From assembly GCF_963259705.1 (NCBI RefSeq), contig NC_081847.1, positions 73,863,754-73,927,753 of the forward strand: a stretch of DNA of 64,000 nt, given 5' to 3'. The stretch comes from Myotis daubentonii (taxonomy: Eukaryota > Chordata > Mammalia > Chiroptera > Vespertilionidae). This document shows positions 1 through 12,546 of the stretch, one piece after another (position 1 is the stretch's first letter; every line of letters starts with the position of its first letter). Below the pieces are notes generated by a model. It was given only the letters and a program-made list of their open reading frames with translations. It did no database searches and was not told the DNA's origin. Made by a program: the position numbers and the translations under genes.

Positions 1-3000
1 GCTTAGGTCACATTCTCAGAGATGCCAGGCCACTTTGGGGGTTGGACAGCTATTAAATCTGGGTGAGCTGGCAGAGAGGTAGTAGGGTTGAGCATAGGAG
101 GCATCCCTGTGTTCCTGGTCGGCTCCACATACTGCTGACAGTTCGTGAGAGAAAGCACAGACCGATTTTTATTCCAGTGACTCCAATGGCACCTCTGCTG
201 GGGTTAGGCAGACCCATTCCCCACGTGGCACTGAGCCAGAAAATTAGCAATGATCAATGAAAGGGGAAGGATGATGAAATAAAAGTAGAGTCTCAATTAT
301 GCTATAAATGAGAAAGGCAATGTTAAGTCTTTAAGAGAGGAGGGGTTGGGAACAGGAGGCAGGAAAAAGCGATTACTTGGAAGAATTCAGTGCCCCAGTC
401 TGGACTTAGCCATTGATTTCCTATTCCAGTTCCACAGATGGACTATAAAGGCCCGTGGAGTGCACCTCTCCCCCTGCTCTGTTTCTCCACAATCTGCATA
501 AAGGAAATGTAAGTTGCTTTGCCCTGTTTTTTCTGTCCACCAACATCAGATTCTGGGTGGGTCCCGGGGAACAAATGTCTGTGGGCATTACATTAGGGAT
601 TCAAACTCACCAAGCTGCTGGGAAGTTGGGTCTGTGGTTTGAAGGCACAGGATATTTCGGTGTGAACCATGGTTAAAGTTGCTTTTGTAAAATTGTAAAA
701 GTAGTTTGTTGTGTTTGTATGAAATACAAATGTTCCTATGAAATCTCAGCGATCTTTTCAAAGGAAACCCAACTATTTTTTTTTTCTTAAACTCTGCTAA
801 AAAGCAAAGTAATTGATGTTGAATTTGGTGATTTGCCCTGAAAAATGCAATCCCTGGGACAGCCTGTATCAGTCATTTAGAAGGGAAACCAAATGCTTTC
901 TTCCGCGTGTATCCATAACGTAAGGCTTATCCCCCATCTGGCAAAACCTCTTTTTGCTGAAATGTTGAGAGTGGAATTGCATTAATAAGTAGACATCAAG
1001 CGAAATTTACTATGTATGCACTTTCCATGGTCTCTGTAAACCGAGTTGCATGGAGGGCTTGTATCAATAAACATCTCTACCTGCGGGTTTTCAAGACAGA
1101 TTAACTGAGAAGAGCCATTATGGGATAAAAGAAGAGGGCATGCTGGGAGAAAAATGAAATCAAACGTTCACCCGTACAAACACTTCCTTCCTGGATACTA
1201 CTCGGATTTTAGTTTCTTTTTAAAAAAATATAAAATAAAGTACAAGACGTTGGTGCTGTTTGGAGATAGCCCACATCTGTACTGTAATGAGACAATTTCC
1301 CAGGTGCCGCTCTCAGTGGGGCATTTGTTTAATGCGTATTGGTTTTGGACCACAGCCTATAATGAGGAAAGATATGGTAGAGGCAGGAGATGGCAGTTGG
1401 AAGGCTGTGCCTTTTCGAACATGAAAGTACAGAAGGGTCATGCCTGTGTTTAGGTTTTAGTGAAAATTCAATAACTTTAGCTGTAGTCACTTTGCTCCGG
1501 AACACTAATAAAGATGGGAGAGTGAACAAAGGGCCCGAATGCGAGAGTCGTGGAGATGAAGCTGGAGCAGTGCCAGGTGCAGCTGCCTGGTGTTGGAGAA
1601 TGCCCTGGGATGTTCCTGCACGCCTGCCGGTTGAGGGCTGGGTTGATTTTAAGGCATCTTCTAACAGCATGTGAGCCCCAGCGCCCTACAGACATCAAAC
1701 AGGCTCTCTGCAATGGGATTCGCTGGAGGGGCTTCAGGAATGCTGGAGTTTCCTGCTGGCAAATGTCCTGCCAGCCAGGCCAGAGTTAAAACCTGGAGGG
1801 TCCTTCCCCAAACCAGACCATCCCCTGCCAGACGTTTTTGTCCCTCTGCAAGGCTGTGGGGTGAGAATTTCACTGATAGGCTCGAGTTTGAGTCAAAGGC
1901 AGGAAGTAAAGAGCCACCAGCTAGCAAGGAGCGGTGGGTGGGAAGCTGCAGGATTGGCCTCGGGAAATGGAGGGCTCTCCCTGAATTGTCGGATTTCATC
2001 CCCATCCCCACCAGCCACTGTTTCTTGCTCTGATGCTCACGCATTCAGAGTCACACCCTTGCAGTTGGCAGAGTCAGTACTGGAACCTAAGCTGGCGGCA
2101 TGGGTAGCATGGTCTTAGGCGCTGATCCTCCAGGCTTGGGAGGAAATCAGAGGTGAGGTCCAAGCTAGTGACTTGCTTTGATCCTGGGCTTGCCCATGTT
2201 TTCCTGTTGAGAACCATCTTGAAATCACTAGGCTGGATGCCCTTGGCATACGCCAGGGTGGATGTTTCTGTGATGGATTTGCTCACATTTGCAGAAGGTG
2301 CTGGAGGACCATCTGTTCCCGAAGCTTGGCCTTGTCCATCTCGGGCTGGAGATTCTCAGCCTGCACCAGCTCTGCCTGAGGACTCATTAGTGTGGTTATC
2401 GTTAGACTGACTATCGCCGCAGAGCCAGGCACAGTACACGGACATTATACCTGGGTTGCTAGTTGTGACAACTTCAGGAGGCTAGGGCACCATTAGTCTC
2501 ATTTCATAGATGAAGAGAGGGATTTGGTCTAAGGTCTGTCTAAATGCCAAGCTCATGTGCTAATGCTCACCTGGGAGTCTGTGACTGGGGTCCTTTTGGG
2601 AGGAATCTGGAGGATGCTTTTGGCATTTTTGCCAGACTCATTGCTGTGAGCTGAGATACACATGTACAGAGTCGGACAACCTGCTCCCAGGGGGTGCCAC
2701 CTGCACCCAGCTCTTCCTCCTGGCCCACTCCTGCATCCCGAGCTCTGCCTGGGCCCTTTGTGTCTGCCCGAGTTGCCTTCCCCTTCCCTGTGGAGTCCTG
2801 GAGCCTCTCACCCACTGAGCTGACCTGCCAGTGATAAATACCATTTAATTACAGAACAAGCTTTTCTGCCATTTCTCTCAGCACGGCTTCTATTGCCCAA
2901 GATTAAACTTCATTCCGATACCACTGAATTACCTTTTTAAACCTATTATTTCAATGTGATTAACTTCACTTCTTTTCATTTAGCTGTAAGCAAAATCTTG

Positions 3001-3788
3001 TTTACAAGGCAAAAAAAGTCTTTGCCTTAATATCGGCAATAATAATACAAACGAACATTGCAAGAAAATAATATATGTGAAAAACTGGAAAAAATGGCAT
3101 TGATACATGAGGCTCCTCTTCAATTAATAAAAAGGAGGAAATATTTAAAAACAATTTATCAAAGAAATGTATACAGTTCATACATCATGCATTTGCAAAG
3201 AATGTACTAATATTCATTCCACAAATAGCCATGTAACCCCGGAATTCTAATTCCTTTGTGTGTGATGGAATCCGGGTTGTGGTTAAAATCCAGAGCTGGG
3301 TTTGGTTAATGAAGTGCCCGAACATGTGAGGCTACTGACGGAGAAAGAGGCTTATGTTCTTGAGACACCTGCCAGGCATCAGACCATGTTCTCTCTTCTG
3401 GATGTGGCTGAATGCATTTGAGGGTTTTAGAGAAGGTTGTTAACTGCAAGCCTGGGTGGCCACCCCAGCTCCTAGGATAGTTTTTAAGGCACGCCTCCAC
3501 CACTCCATTTCATTTGTGTTCTTCTTTTCAGGACTGAAATCCAAAGTACTAAAAAAAAACCAACCCCATAATTGTATGAAGCATTGAAAAAGGGAGACAT
3601 GCTTGGTGATTTTAAAAAGATTGTTGAAGCAAACCCTGGCAGACTGTTTCCCCAAAGTTGTCAAGGCCGAGTGGCCACGGGGAAGCGGTGGTATCTGTAC
3701 TGCAGTTCTGCGAATACTGTCTCTGGATGGAGAGGGGACACAGGGCTGTGTGTTGGCCAACAGACACCGCCTGCCACCACCTGCATTT
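1..3788. other. Unique intergenic DNA, no gene seen
   Basis: There are no credible exons and only a weak MIR at 2440. Two AT-rich, repeat-poor patches, about 640-1310 and 2830-3260, have the look of conserved non-coding DNA (ATTA/TAAT-type homeodomain words). Conservation was not tested. Confidence 0.5.
2440..2560 (-). mobile_element. MIR-like fragment
   Basis: GTCTCATTTCATAGATGAAG followed by AGGTCTGTCTAAATGCCAAG is a weak reversed MIR. Confidence 0.4.
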
Positions 3789-3937
3789 TTATTTTCGTTG
3801 CTACTTCATAACTGTAATGTTGCTACTGTTATGAATCATAATGTAAATATCTGATATGCAGGATGGTCATAGGCGACCCCTGTGAAAGGGTCGTTCGACC
3901 GCCAAAGGGGTTGCGACCCACAGGTTGAGAACCGCTG
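3789..3937 (-). mobile_element. SPIN-type hAT MITE, truncated
   Basis: The right part matches the copy at 5769, including TTTTCGTTGCTACTTCATAA, the GCGACCC block and the terminal GGTTGAGAACCGCTG. The left terminal inverted repeat is missing. SPIN elements are hAT DNA transposons known to have entered bats, murine rodents and other tetrapods horizontally. Confidence 0.82.
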
Positions 3938-5768
3938 TTTTAGGGCCTTCCACAACACACACTTCCCAGGGAGTTCCTTTACAAGGCGAGGCAGAGAGAT
4001 TAACATTTAGATCAGATGTAACAGTTTACAGTGAGTTCTCCTGCCCACACATAAAACAACGTGCTTTTGTAAGGAAATCACTGATATCAGAATGAATATT
4101 TCCACATAGGGTGTCTGCGTTTAGCTGATGTTTAGACTCCTTAGTATCCATGAAGTTTCAAGAGGAAAAATGGAGAGTTGGTAAAGGGCTTTTCAGCTCC
4201 AGCCAGGGTGCCCAGCCCACTGTATTAAGCCACTCAGTTGCCACTGGGAGAAGGAGGCAGATCGGAGATGCAGATGTCCCAGGGTCCAGACAGCAGCGGG
4301 CAGCTACTCTGGCCCCCTCTTCTCCCTCAGATGCTCGGTGTCTGTGGTGCTCATGGTTGGCCCTGACCAGATTTTCTTGAAATCTCTCTGCCTCCCTCCT
4401 TTCTCCCCTCTGTCCTTCACCTGTTTGATTAAGCACTTTCGCTGAGCACCTATGCCAGGTCTGGCTCTGACTTGGAGGTTGGCATGGCAGAGAAGAATGA
4501 GACACCCTAAGATTTTCTAATCCATGGAGGTTGTATACGCATCTAATATACACACAGACATGCACAACCAGCCTGACCAACTTTTCCCTGTAACATACAT
4601 AATACTGAAATCATTTAGGAACTGCCAATGATGGGGACTCACTCGTGCTGGCAAGGAGAAGGGGCGACAGACCTGACCCAGAGTGGAGCCCGATCTCACG
4701 TGGCTAACGGAGCTTTTGTTTTCCCTGGTAGCACTCTGTCTTGTTCTACCCAGAAACTGAGGAATACTGATGGTCAGGAACTTTATTTACATATTCTCAT
4801 CTCATCCTCAAAACAACTCATAATTTAGAAGAGAAAACAGAGGTGGAAGCAGATGTGTGTATTGGTCATGTAGGCACCTGGTCCTGGTCCTGTTCCCTGT
4901 GGGGGTTCGCAGGACTGGAGCCCTTGGGGCCCCCTGAGAGCTGTTTGATGTGTCTGTGGGACATTTGCCATCTCAGAGGGGGGCTTGTCAGAGGGGTGGG
5001 CGTCGGAAGAACAGAACAGGCAGAACAGTCACCCTAGGACCCCCTTCAGTGGGGACCAGGAACTGGTGGACCCAGAGCATGCCCACTTCTTCTAGGGTGG
5101 GGGCCCAGGGTCCAACGGCTGGGAAAGTGCCAGAAACCATCAGGGTGTGTTGACAGATGTGTTTTCAGCATCTGCCTCGCTCCTGGTGCTTGGCAGATGG
5201 GATGTAGGGACCAGGCAGCTGAAAACCTGGATCAGTTTCAAACAGCTCCATTTCTCAAACTCAGAGCAGAGCATTTCTGGAGGGCAGCTGCGGGGCTGAG
5301 CCCCAGGGTGCTCCAGGCCCCAGTAAGTCCCACCCGAACCTTGCACAAAGTCTGGCTTTGTTGACTCAGGGAACTGTGGGTCCGAGTGAACATTCCCTGG
5401 CTTACGAAATCCCTTATTCTGCACCTATTCTTGCAGCCTTGATGCTTTGATGCTTTCAGACACCTGATAACCTTGAGATATGCCCACTTGCCAGACGGGA
5501 CTGTCAGCTGAAGACTCACCTGACCTTCTGGAGCTCTGCTCTTCTCCATGTAGTGGCCACTAGCCAACCTGTGCTTAAAATGTGGCTGGTCCAAACTGGG
5601 ATATATTGGAAATGCAAAATACTCATTACATGTCAAAAAGGGGTAAAATAAATCAGTCATATTTTTTTATATTGGTTACATGCTGAAATGATAATATTTT
5701 GGATTTATTGGGTAAAATAGGATATCTTATTAAAATAAATTTCACCTGTTTCTTTTCACCCTTTAAAA
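3938..5768. other. Unique intergenic DNA, no gene seen
   Basis: This is mixed-composition sequence between two SPIN copies. A faint reversed MIR-like piece lies near 4790-4850. Short ORFs lack splice context and similarity. Confidence 0.5.
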
Positions 5769-5983
5769 CAGTGGTTCTCAACCTTCTTCTGGCCCTTTAA
5801 ATACAGTTCCTCATGTTATGACCCAACCATAACATTATTTTCGTTGCTACTTCATAACTGTAATGTTGCTACTGTTATGAATCATAATGTAAATACCTGA
5901 TATGCAGGATGGTCTTAGGCGACCCCTGTGAAAGGGTCATTCGACCGCCAAAGGGGTCGCGACCCACAGGTTGAGAACCGCTG
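5769..5983 (-). mobile_element. SPIN-type hAT MITE with both ends
   Basis: CAGTGGTTCTCAACCTTC at the left and AGGTTGAGAACCGCTG at the right form the terminal inverted repeats. CTTTAAAA at 5761-5768 and 5984-5991 is a perfect 8-bp hAT duplication. It is 215 bp and non-coding. Confidence 0.93.
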
Positions 5984-5991
5984 CTTTAAAA

Positions 5992-6844
5992 GAATGTGGC
6001 TACTACAACATTTAAAATGATACCTGGGGCTTGCGTTCTCTTTATTTTGGACAGTGGTGCCCTTGAGGGCAGACCTTGTCGCACGTCCTCAGTGACGCTG
6101 TGCCTTGTCCTCAGAAACATGTGCCAAAGTAGCCCTTATTGCTGAGGACTGCCAGGCTCTGGAGGCAAGAGCCATCCCTTCCTCTGTTGAGCAGAATGGG
6201 AGTCAAATTGGGTCCTCAGGGACCCAGGCCAGCTGTTTCTGAAGAGCGGTGGCTGCAGATGCTGTTTTGGTTACTCCGAGCAGTTTCTGCTGACTGGCTG
6301 CCACACAGCCCTGTGCTGGGACCCGAGGCTCGTGGCTTCTCCCTCTGGACCCACAGGCAGGCTCCAGGGGGGCCTTTGGGGGCACCCAGTAGTTTCTCTT
6401 CTGCTCCCCATGGTGGCCGGGTTCATCCCTGCTGACCCACAAGACGCACACCTTCTCCTGCCTCGTACCTTCTCTACCTGGTTGGGCTGCCAGGTTCCAA
6501 GCAGGCCCCTGCAAGCTGGAGCAACCTTGGGAAGGAGGCAGGAGGGGCATGTTGCTGTGGCCACCTCCATCCTGGGTCACCCCATCCACATCCCCACCAC
6601 CACATGGGGCAATAGGAGACACTCATCCCGAGGGATGGGGGGCAGTGGGGACAGGGTGCTATCTCTGCTCTGTGTCTCAGCCAAATCCACCCTGAAGCCC
6701 ACACAGCAAAGCCACCTGATCCCTTTGCTCGGAGGTACATCCTCTTTGCGCCCCCCCCCCCGCCGAAGGGCAGCGGGAATCCCCCATCTTCAGAGTCGCT
6801 CTCTCTTGGGGGTGGGCGAGATTGTGCTTGATCTGCATTCCTCC
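5992..6844. other. Unique intergenic DNA, no gene seen
   Basis: GC-richer sequence with a poly-C run. An ORF on the plus strand across 6332-6856 lacks recognisable domains and is crossed by long ORFs in the opposite strand, as expected from GC content. Confidence 0.5.
6748..6761. repeat. Poly-C run
   Basis: A run of about ten C interrupts otherwise unique sequence. Confidence 0.8.
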
Positions 6845-7110
6845 ATCATGGAGTAGATATTTATTGAGCCCTGAGCTCTGGCAAAATAGTTGCAAACAAA
6901 AGCACTCAAGGCCCTGGCTCCTCAGAGCTCGCTCTATGGCGGGGGAAGGGGAGGGGGCGAGGGATGAGGGGGGGCACTATTCAAGAAATCACACAGACAG
7001 CAACTCTGAGAGCTATTTGGCAAAGGATGCCCAAAACTGATCTGGTCTTCGGTGGAGGTGGCTGGGACCAGAGAAGGCTTCTCTGAGGACAGGGATGTTT
7101 GAGCTGAAAT
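6845..7110 (-). mobile_element. L2-like fragment
   Basis: GATATTTATTGAGCCCTGAG and the later AGAAGGCTTCTCTGAGGACA and GATGTTTGAGCTGAA parts follow a common L2 layout read in reverse. Purine-rich sequence at 6938-6975 interrupts it. Confidence 0.5.
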
Positions 7111-7549
7111 AGTTGTATTTCAAAAGCTTTGCCTTTGTCCCTATTCAGCTCCCGTTAAAGGGCTAGGGTCCAACTCCCAGGAGAGGGTATGTCTTGAGGA
7201 TCAGGTGAGACTGGAAAACATTTACCAGCGTGGCCTGAGGCAGAATTGTCTGGAGGGAAAATTTTAATGAGAATAGAGAAGTGAGCCAGAAAATCAGCAG
7301 GCCTGGCATTCCATTTTAAGAGTAGACAGGCTGCAAGTGGGGCAAGGCAAGAAGTTCAAGGTGCCGGGGGATAAAAGGTGACAGGGTGTGTGCCTCCCTC
7401 CTGTGTAAGAGTTCCACTGCTGCACAGCGATGACCTCGCAGATCTGTGCAGGTGCATGTTGCGTAGCTGGTGTTTGGATGGGCCTTGTGTTTCACTGGTT
7501 CTCAGAAAACCACCAAATGCTAGAGTGTGCTTGATGGTGCAACCCGTGT

Positions 7550-7700
7550 CAGAAAGAGTCCTGAACCAGGAAACTGGATTCCACTCCGATTTTGCACCCC
7601 CGACCCACTGTGTGACCTTGGGCCAGCCCCTTGCCCTCTCTGGAATGTAGCCTCCTCATCTGTAAAATGAGGGGGCTGGCATGGGTGACCTCCAAGCACA
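7550..7700 (+). mobile_element. MIR SINE
   Basis: CACTGTGTGACCTTGGGCCA and CCTCCTCATCTGTAAAATGA are the MIR core. Confidence 0.8.
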
Positions 7701-8149
7701 CATGCACATCTCAGTTTCCAGGACCCCGGGAGTCAATGACGTGCTTGACTGAGCCGTTCCCAGCAGGAGCCGAGAGGTCGGGGTTCAAGCCTGTTATGAA
7801 GCTACCACTCAGATGCTGCCACTTCTGATATTAATTTCTTTTCTTCCCATGAGGCATGGAGGGCTTTACGAATGACTCCAAGAATTGCCTCCAGCTTTGG
7901 GGTGAAGGCTGGCCCTGAAAGTAAATGGAGCTAAAACCCTAGAGCACTCCCAGCCCAGGTTTCAGTGAAATGACCCAAATCATCCCTTCAATGAGCAAGC
8001 TGTGGCTGCACTCGCGAGAACAGGGAGCTGGTGACAGACTCATTCTGCTTGTTCTCAGACCCATGCTCTGCTCCATTTGAATCCTGAATGAGCGGGCCTT
8101 CAGAGCAGAGAAAGCCCTGCTTTCATCACAAGTGCAAAGTCATAATCAG

Positions 8150-8343
8150 GGTGTTGCTCAGTTGTGAGTTAGAATCCCGAAAGTAGTTAAGCAATTCCAC
8201 GTTACCTCCATGTGCCTCTTTCTTCAACCATAAAATGGGAAAACGACAGTCACCCACCCTCATCAAATTAGTATTAGGAGGATTAGAATGAGCTCCCATT
8301 GCATTATATGTAAGCACCTGGCTCTGTAGATTGTTATTATAAA
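8150..8343 (+). mobile_element. MIR SINE ending at Helitron A
   Basis: AACCATAAAATGGGAAAACG, GGAGGATTAGAATGAGC and GTAAGCACCTGGCTCTGTAG follow MIR order. The Helitron inserted at or just beyond its end. Confidence 0.65.
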
Positions 8344-8344
8344 A

Positions 8345-9272
8345 CTAGGGGCCCAGTGCACGAATTCGTGCATCTTGAAAGCAACTGTGGGCCGTGAGGC
8401 TGAGGTGGGCACAGGGGCGGGTCTCGGCCCATCCTCCGCGCCCCTTCTGCCATGGCCCCCTATCTCCTGTCTGCTGGCAGCCTCGCTCCCACCACTGCTG
8501 CTCCCACATGCTGACGGTGCCAATCCCGCTTGCACCCACCAGCAGCAGGTACGAGTGGGGATGATGCCATAGCAGGTGTGAGTGACGGCTGCTGCCCTGA
8601 CAGCCCCTCAGGATCAGGGGGAGGTGAAGAAGCCCTCAGGGGCGATCAGGGCCAGCAGCTGCTCACACCTGCTGATGGCACTGAGTGATTGGAACTGATG
8701 CCGGGTGCTGGAAGCAGGTGTGAGCGGTGGCTCCGGTGCCAGCTGAGGGTGCAAGCGGGGCCAGTGCCAGCAGCAGGTGCGAGTAGTGGCTCTGGTGCCC
8801 GCAACAGGTGTGAGTGGGGCTGTCGCCAGCAGTGGGTATGAGAGGCAGCTGCGGCCCTGATTGCCCCTTAGGAGCAGGGGGAGGTGGAGAAGCCCACAGG
8901 GGAGATCAGCTTGACAGCGCTGAGTGATAGGGGCTGGTGCCAGGTGCTGGCAGTGGGTGTGAGTGGTGGCTCCAGGGCCGGCAGTGGGTGCGAGAGGGAC
9001 TGGCACCAGAAGTAGGTGTGAGTGCAGGGCAGGACAGCAGTGCAAGGGAGCAAAGAATTTTCAGTAGCCACCAGAGGCTCACCCCGATGACAGTGACTGG
9101 TGCCCTGCCTTGGTCTGGCACTCCCACTCACCTGCTCCTCCACTATCCTGCCGTGGCTGATGCACGCCATGTTCCGTGCACAACCCTGGTGATTAGCGCA
9201 CGTCATAGCAACCGGTTGTTTGGTTGTTCTGCTGTTAGGTCTATTTGCATATTAGCCTTTTATTATATAGGA
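8345..9272 (-). mobile_element. Non-autonomous Helitron, HeliBat type
   Basis: On the minus strand the 5' end is TCCTATATAATAAAAGGCTA at 9272 and the 3' end is CTAG at 8345-8348, preceded by a GTGCACGAATTCGTGC-type palindrome. Host A (8344) and T (9273) flank it, as expected for insertion between A and T without duplication. The 928-bp interior consists of degenerate GTGTGAGTGGTGGCT-like units and encodes no Rep-helicase. It lies at the end of a MIR copy. Confidence 0.9.
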
Positions 9273-9369
9273 TAATAAAAATGTATATTTCTTCCAGATG
9301 AAAAAAAAAATAGAGCTTAGAGGTGTTATTGCTAATAAATGTACCCTTCATTTATACAGTGCTTTAACT

Positions 9370-9515
9370 TCCAAAACACCTCTCTGTGATTATTATCTCA
9401 TTTTATTCTCCCTGAGACTTCTGAGGCAGGTATCATTACTCTTATATTTTCTCTGGGGCAGTGGTTCATAAAGGATAAGTGGAATGCCCAAGGTTACAGC
9501 TACTACCCAAAGGGA
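9370..9515 (-). mobile_element. MIR SINE
   Basis: ATTATCTCATTTTATTCTCC, GAGGCAGGTATCATTACTC and AATGCCCAAGGTTACAGC are the MIR core in reverse. Confidence 0.65.
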
Positions 9516-9519
9516 CAGA

Positions 9520-11020
9520 AACCCCAATCTGATTGCTTCTAAGTGGGGCTTTTCCCATCATCTTACACTGTTCGGACTGGACACACAACTCTTCGATCCT
9601 TTCTCCCTTGCAATTCATGGGATGACCACTGTCTCTTTACTGGTAGGTGTTGGTCACTCAGAACTGTGTCCGCTTGGCTAGAAGGGCCTTTGAGAGTGGG
9701 CATGTACCTACCCTTCTCCTACTATGTGGCTGGCAGGAGGGGAGTGGGCTTAGAATAGCTCTGAGGGTGACACGTTGGCCAGATAGCAAGAACCTCAATC
9801 TCAGGTGAGTGGGGCCTGGACTCGGGATGAACTTACCCGAGTCCTAGATAATAGGTGGGAGTGGAGAGGGGCAGGCAGCCTGCAGAGGACAGATTCTCCA
9901 GGAACTCTGAACACAGGCCCAGTGACACCTCACAAGTACTGGCCCAGGCTTCTTCCTGCCCCTCGCTCCCAGGGGCCCTATTTAGAAGGAATTCCTATTC
10001 CTTCTAAAACTTCTTTCCTGCCCTTGAGATCCTCATAGTCAAGGCCTGGAAAGGCCACCAGGTATATCAACCGGCACAAAAGTTTCTGATTCCTTTCCAG
10101 CTAAGAAGGAAAAGGCCTTTTCAGGGGGAAAATAAATAAGTAAAGTAAGCCCCCGGAAACAATACCTTATCCGAATAATAAAATTAAATTATAACAGGGC
10201 TGTCAGTGACACAAAATCTGAGGGTGACAAGATGTAATCTCAGTAAAAACATCGGATCTGTCTGTTTATGGATCTAATAAATTATGTTGGAATTGCACTC
10301 TTATAAATCCAGGCTGTCGAGGAAACCCAACAACTAATTCATCAGTTGCTCGTCGAGAGGTCTGCTTCTCCGTTCCAATTGCTCACCATGTAGATAACAA
10401 GGAGCCTTACAGACCGGCTGGTTAAATGTCATTTGTTTCAGAGCTGTAACACGGCATGGATCATTGCTCACACATAGTCACCCAATTATATTAACCTGTG
10501 CAGCTGCATGCTGTAATGACATGACATTAAGGGAGCCACTTCAGAGGGGCGCCCGCTTCCTTCCTCTCTGCCAGGGGACAGCCAGCCAAGGCTTCCCCCC
10601 AGTAGCGCCCTTGTCGTTTAAATGTAAAACAAAAGCTCTTGAACAGAAGGAGCAGGGAGTCACTTTTCTCTGGCAGCCTCTGAAATCTAAAATATTCTCG
10701 GCTTCATCCTCGGTCAGCTCTGAGGGGCTTGCTGGCTGAGTATTTTTTTAATGTAGCAAAAGCCAAAGGACCAGGTTTCCCCCCACGCCTTCCTGAAATT
10801 TATAATTTCTTGTCTTTGAGGGTGGTTCTGGGGTTGTCCCCCAAAACAGGGAACGCTGAGATGAGCTGAGCTGGGAGATGAGAGGCCCAGAGAGAGATCC
10901 TTGTCTACAGAGGAAATGACAGGGTAAAGCCCTTCTGGGTAATTATGGCATTTGGGGATACCTAGTTTCCTTTGTCTTGTCAGATATATAAAGAGAAGGT
11001 GAACAGATCAAGTGGATCCC
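9520..11020. other. Unique DNA with a candidate regulatory patch
   Basis: From about 10060 to 10530 the sequence is AT-rich, free of recognisable repeats and contains many short A/T words such as GGATCTAATAAATTATG. It is a candidate conserved non-coding element. The rest is ordinary intergenic DNA. Confidence 0.4.
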
Positions 11021-11024
11021 AAAG

Positions 11025-11250
11025 CTTTGTGTTTCTCAGTCTATGCACTATCGACATGTGGGGCTGAATAATTCTTTGTTGGGGGGAGGAATGTTTCTTG
11101 GTATCTTGAATCTTTAGCAGCATCCCAGCCCTCTACCCAGTGGATGCTAGTAGCACCCCCCGAATCCCCTCGCCCTGTGCCAATGTCTCCAGACATTTCA
11201 AATATCCCAGGAGGGGGGAATCACCCCCAGTTGGTTATCACTGATCTAGG
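11025..11250 (-). mobile_element. MER20 (hAT-Charlie) copy
   Basis: TGTTTCTCAG, GGGGCTGAATAATTCTTTG, TTTAGCAGCATCCCAGCC and AATGTCTCCAGACATT occur in the order expected for MER20 read in reverse. MER20 is a placental DNA transposon, some copies of which act as regulatory elements in uterine cells. Confidence 0.8.
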
Positions 11251-11424
11251 GCAATAATTTCACTCTATAAATATTTAGCAAATATTCCCAGAGCACTGGA
11301 CCTGTGCTTGGTTTTGGGTCCTTTAAGTTGCTCTGGATCATTCTTGAAAAAGGAGGGGCTTATCTGTGAACTCCCAAAGCCTGTCTCCTCTTCCAGCAGA
11401 AAGGTGGTTCTGCCTTCCAGGCAT

Positions 11425-11575
11425 TCAGGCTTGAATCCAGCTCCGCTGTTTAATAGCAGTGAAACCTCTTGGCCTCGGCTGCTTCATCTGTGCAACAGCG
11501 CCAGCCTCACTGGGCTGTTGTGAGGAATAAATGATTTATGCAGGTAGAGTTCCGAAGGCCTGCACACAGGAAGCC
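11425..11575 (+). mobile_element. MIR SINE
   Basis: GGCTTGAATCCAGCTCCGCT, GGCTGCTTCATCTGTGCAAC and GGGCTGTTGTGAGGAATAAA follow MIR order. Confidence 0.75.
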
Positions 11576-11579
11576 TTTG

Positions 11580-12360
11580 GCACTAGGGCCTTGCTCTGCT
11601 CAGGGTTGATGTGGGGATAAAGCAAGGCCAGAGGTCTGGAGGAGGCCAGGGCAGAGAACTGCCCATCTCCCATACTGAGCTTGCTTCCCTGTTTTTAAGT
11701 TGGTCACAACTGTTTCATTTCCCCACCGTACCATTGAAATGCTTATGTTTAACAGCACAGAATCCTGGAGTATTAATCAGTGATAGGTACATAATTTCCA
11801 CCAGCTAAAACTCAGATAAGGTCTTGAGGCAGAAAGTGGGACCATGTGGAGAAAAGGTGGGGGGCAGTCTCAATCTCCCCATCCCTATTCTATGGGAATT
11901 ATGTTCTGGGGAGGTCAGAGTTCTCAATTCCCTCACCCACCCAGCAATCCTCTTCCACCAGTGCAGCTGCTGGCACTGTAATGCTACTGGGGTGGAAGTG
12001 CATAAAGGTAAATGATGGACATCCTGGGATGTGCTGTTTTCTTTGGAAGGGGTTGACCCTGGGACAGACAGGATGGTTCATGGGTTGGAGTTTAAATTTA
12101 CACTTTACACAGATTCTTATAGTAACATGAACAGTTGGCTGGCTCATGAGATAGCCTCATTCACTGTGAGCCAGCAGATTCACAGTAAATATGAAACTGA
12201 AAAACAATGAAAAGTTGGAGAGAGGATTAGAGGATGTCCTATGAGCCAGCTCTCTGGCATATGTTATGGCTCCATGAATTCAAATAGCAGCCAGATGGAG
12301 AGTAAAGAGGAACCAGAGAACTCTCATTTTGTTTACCAGAAAAAAATTGTCTGGACAGAC
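11580..12360. other. Unique intergenic DNA, no gene seen
   Basis: Nothing recognisable lies between the MIR at 11425 and the CCTT tract. Confidence 0.5.
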
Positions 12361-12546
12361 TTTTTTCTTCTTTCCTTCCTTCCTTCTTTCCTTCCTTCCT
12401 TCCTTCCTTCCTTCCTTCCTTCCTTCCTTCCTTCCTTCCTTCCTCCCTTCCTCCCTTCCTCCCTTCCTCCCTTCCTTCCTTCCTTCCTTCCTTCCTTCCT
12501 TCCTTCCTTCCTTCCTTCCTTCCTTCCTTCCTTCCTTCCTTCCTTC
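12361..12546. repeat. CCTT microsatellite, about 185 bp
   Basis: Pure CCTT repeats fill both ends, with a block of CCTCCCTT variants at about 12443-12475. The minus strand is all purine. Long Pro/Ser-rich or Lys/Gly-rich ORFs over it are artefacts. Confidence 0.97.

Noticed and set aside
8614..9045. 143-codon ORF on the minus strand
   Set aside because: It lies wholly inside Helitron A and reflects its repeated GC-rich units.
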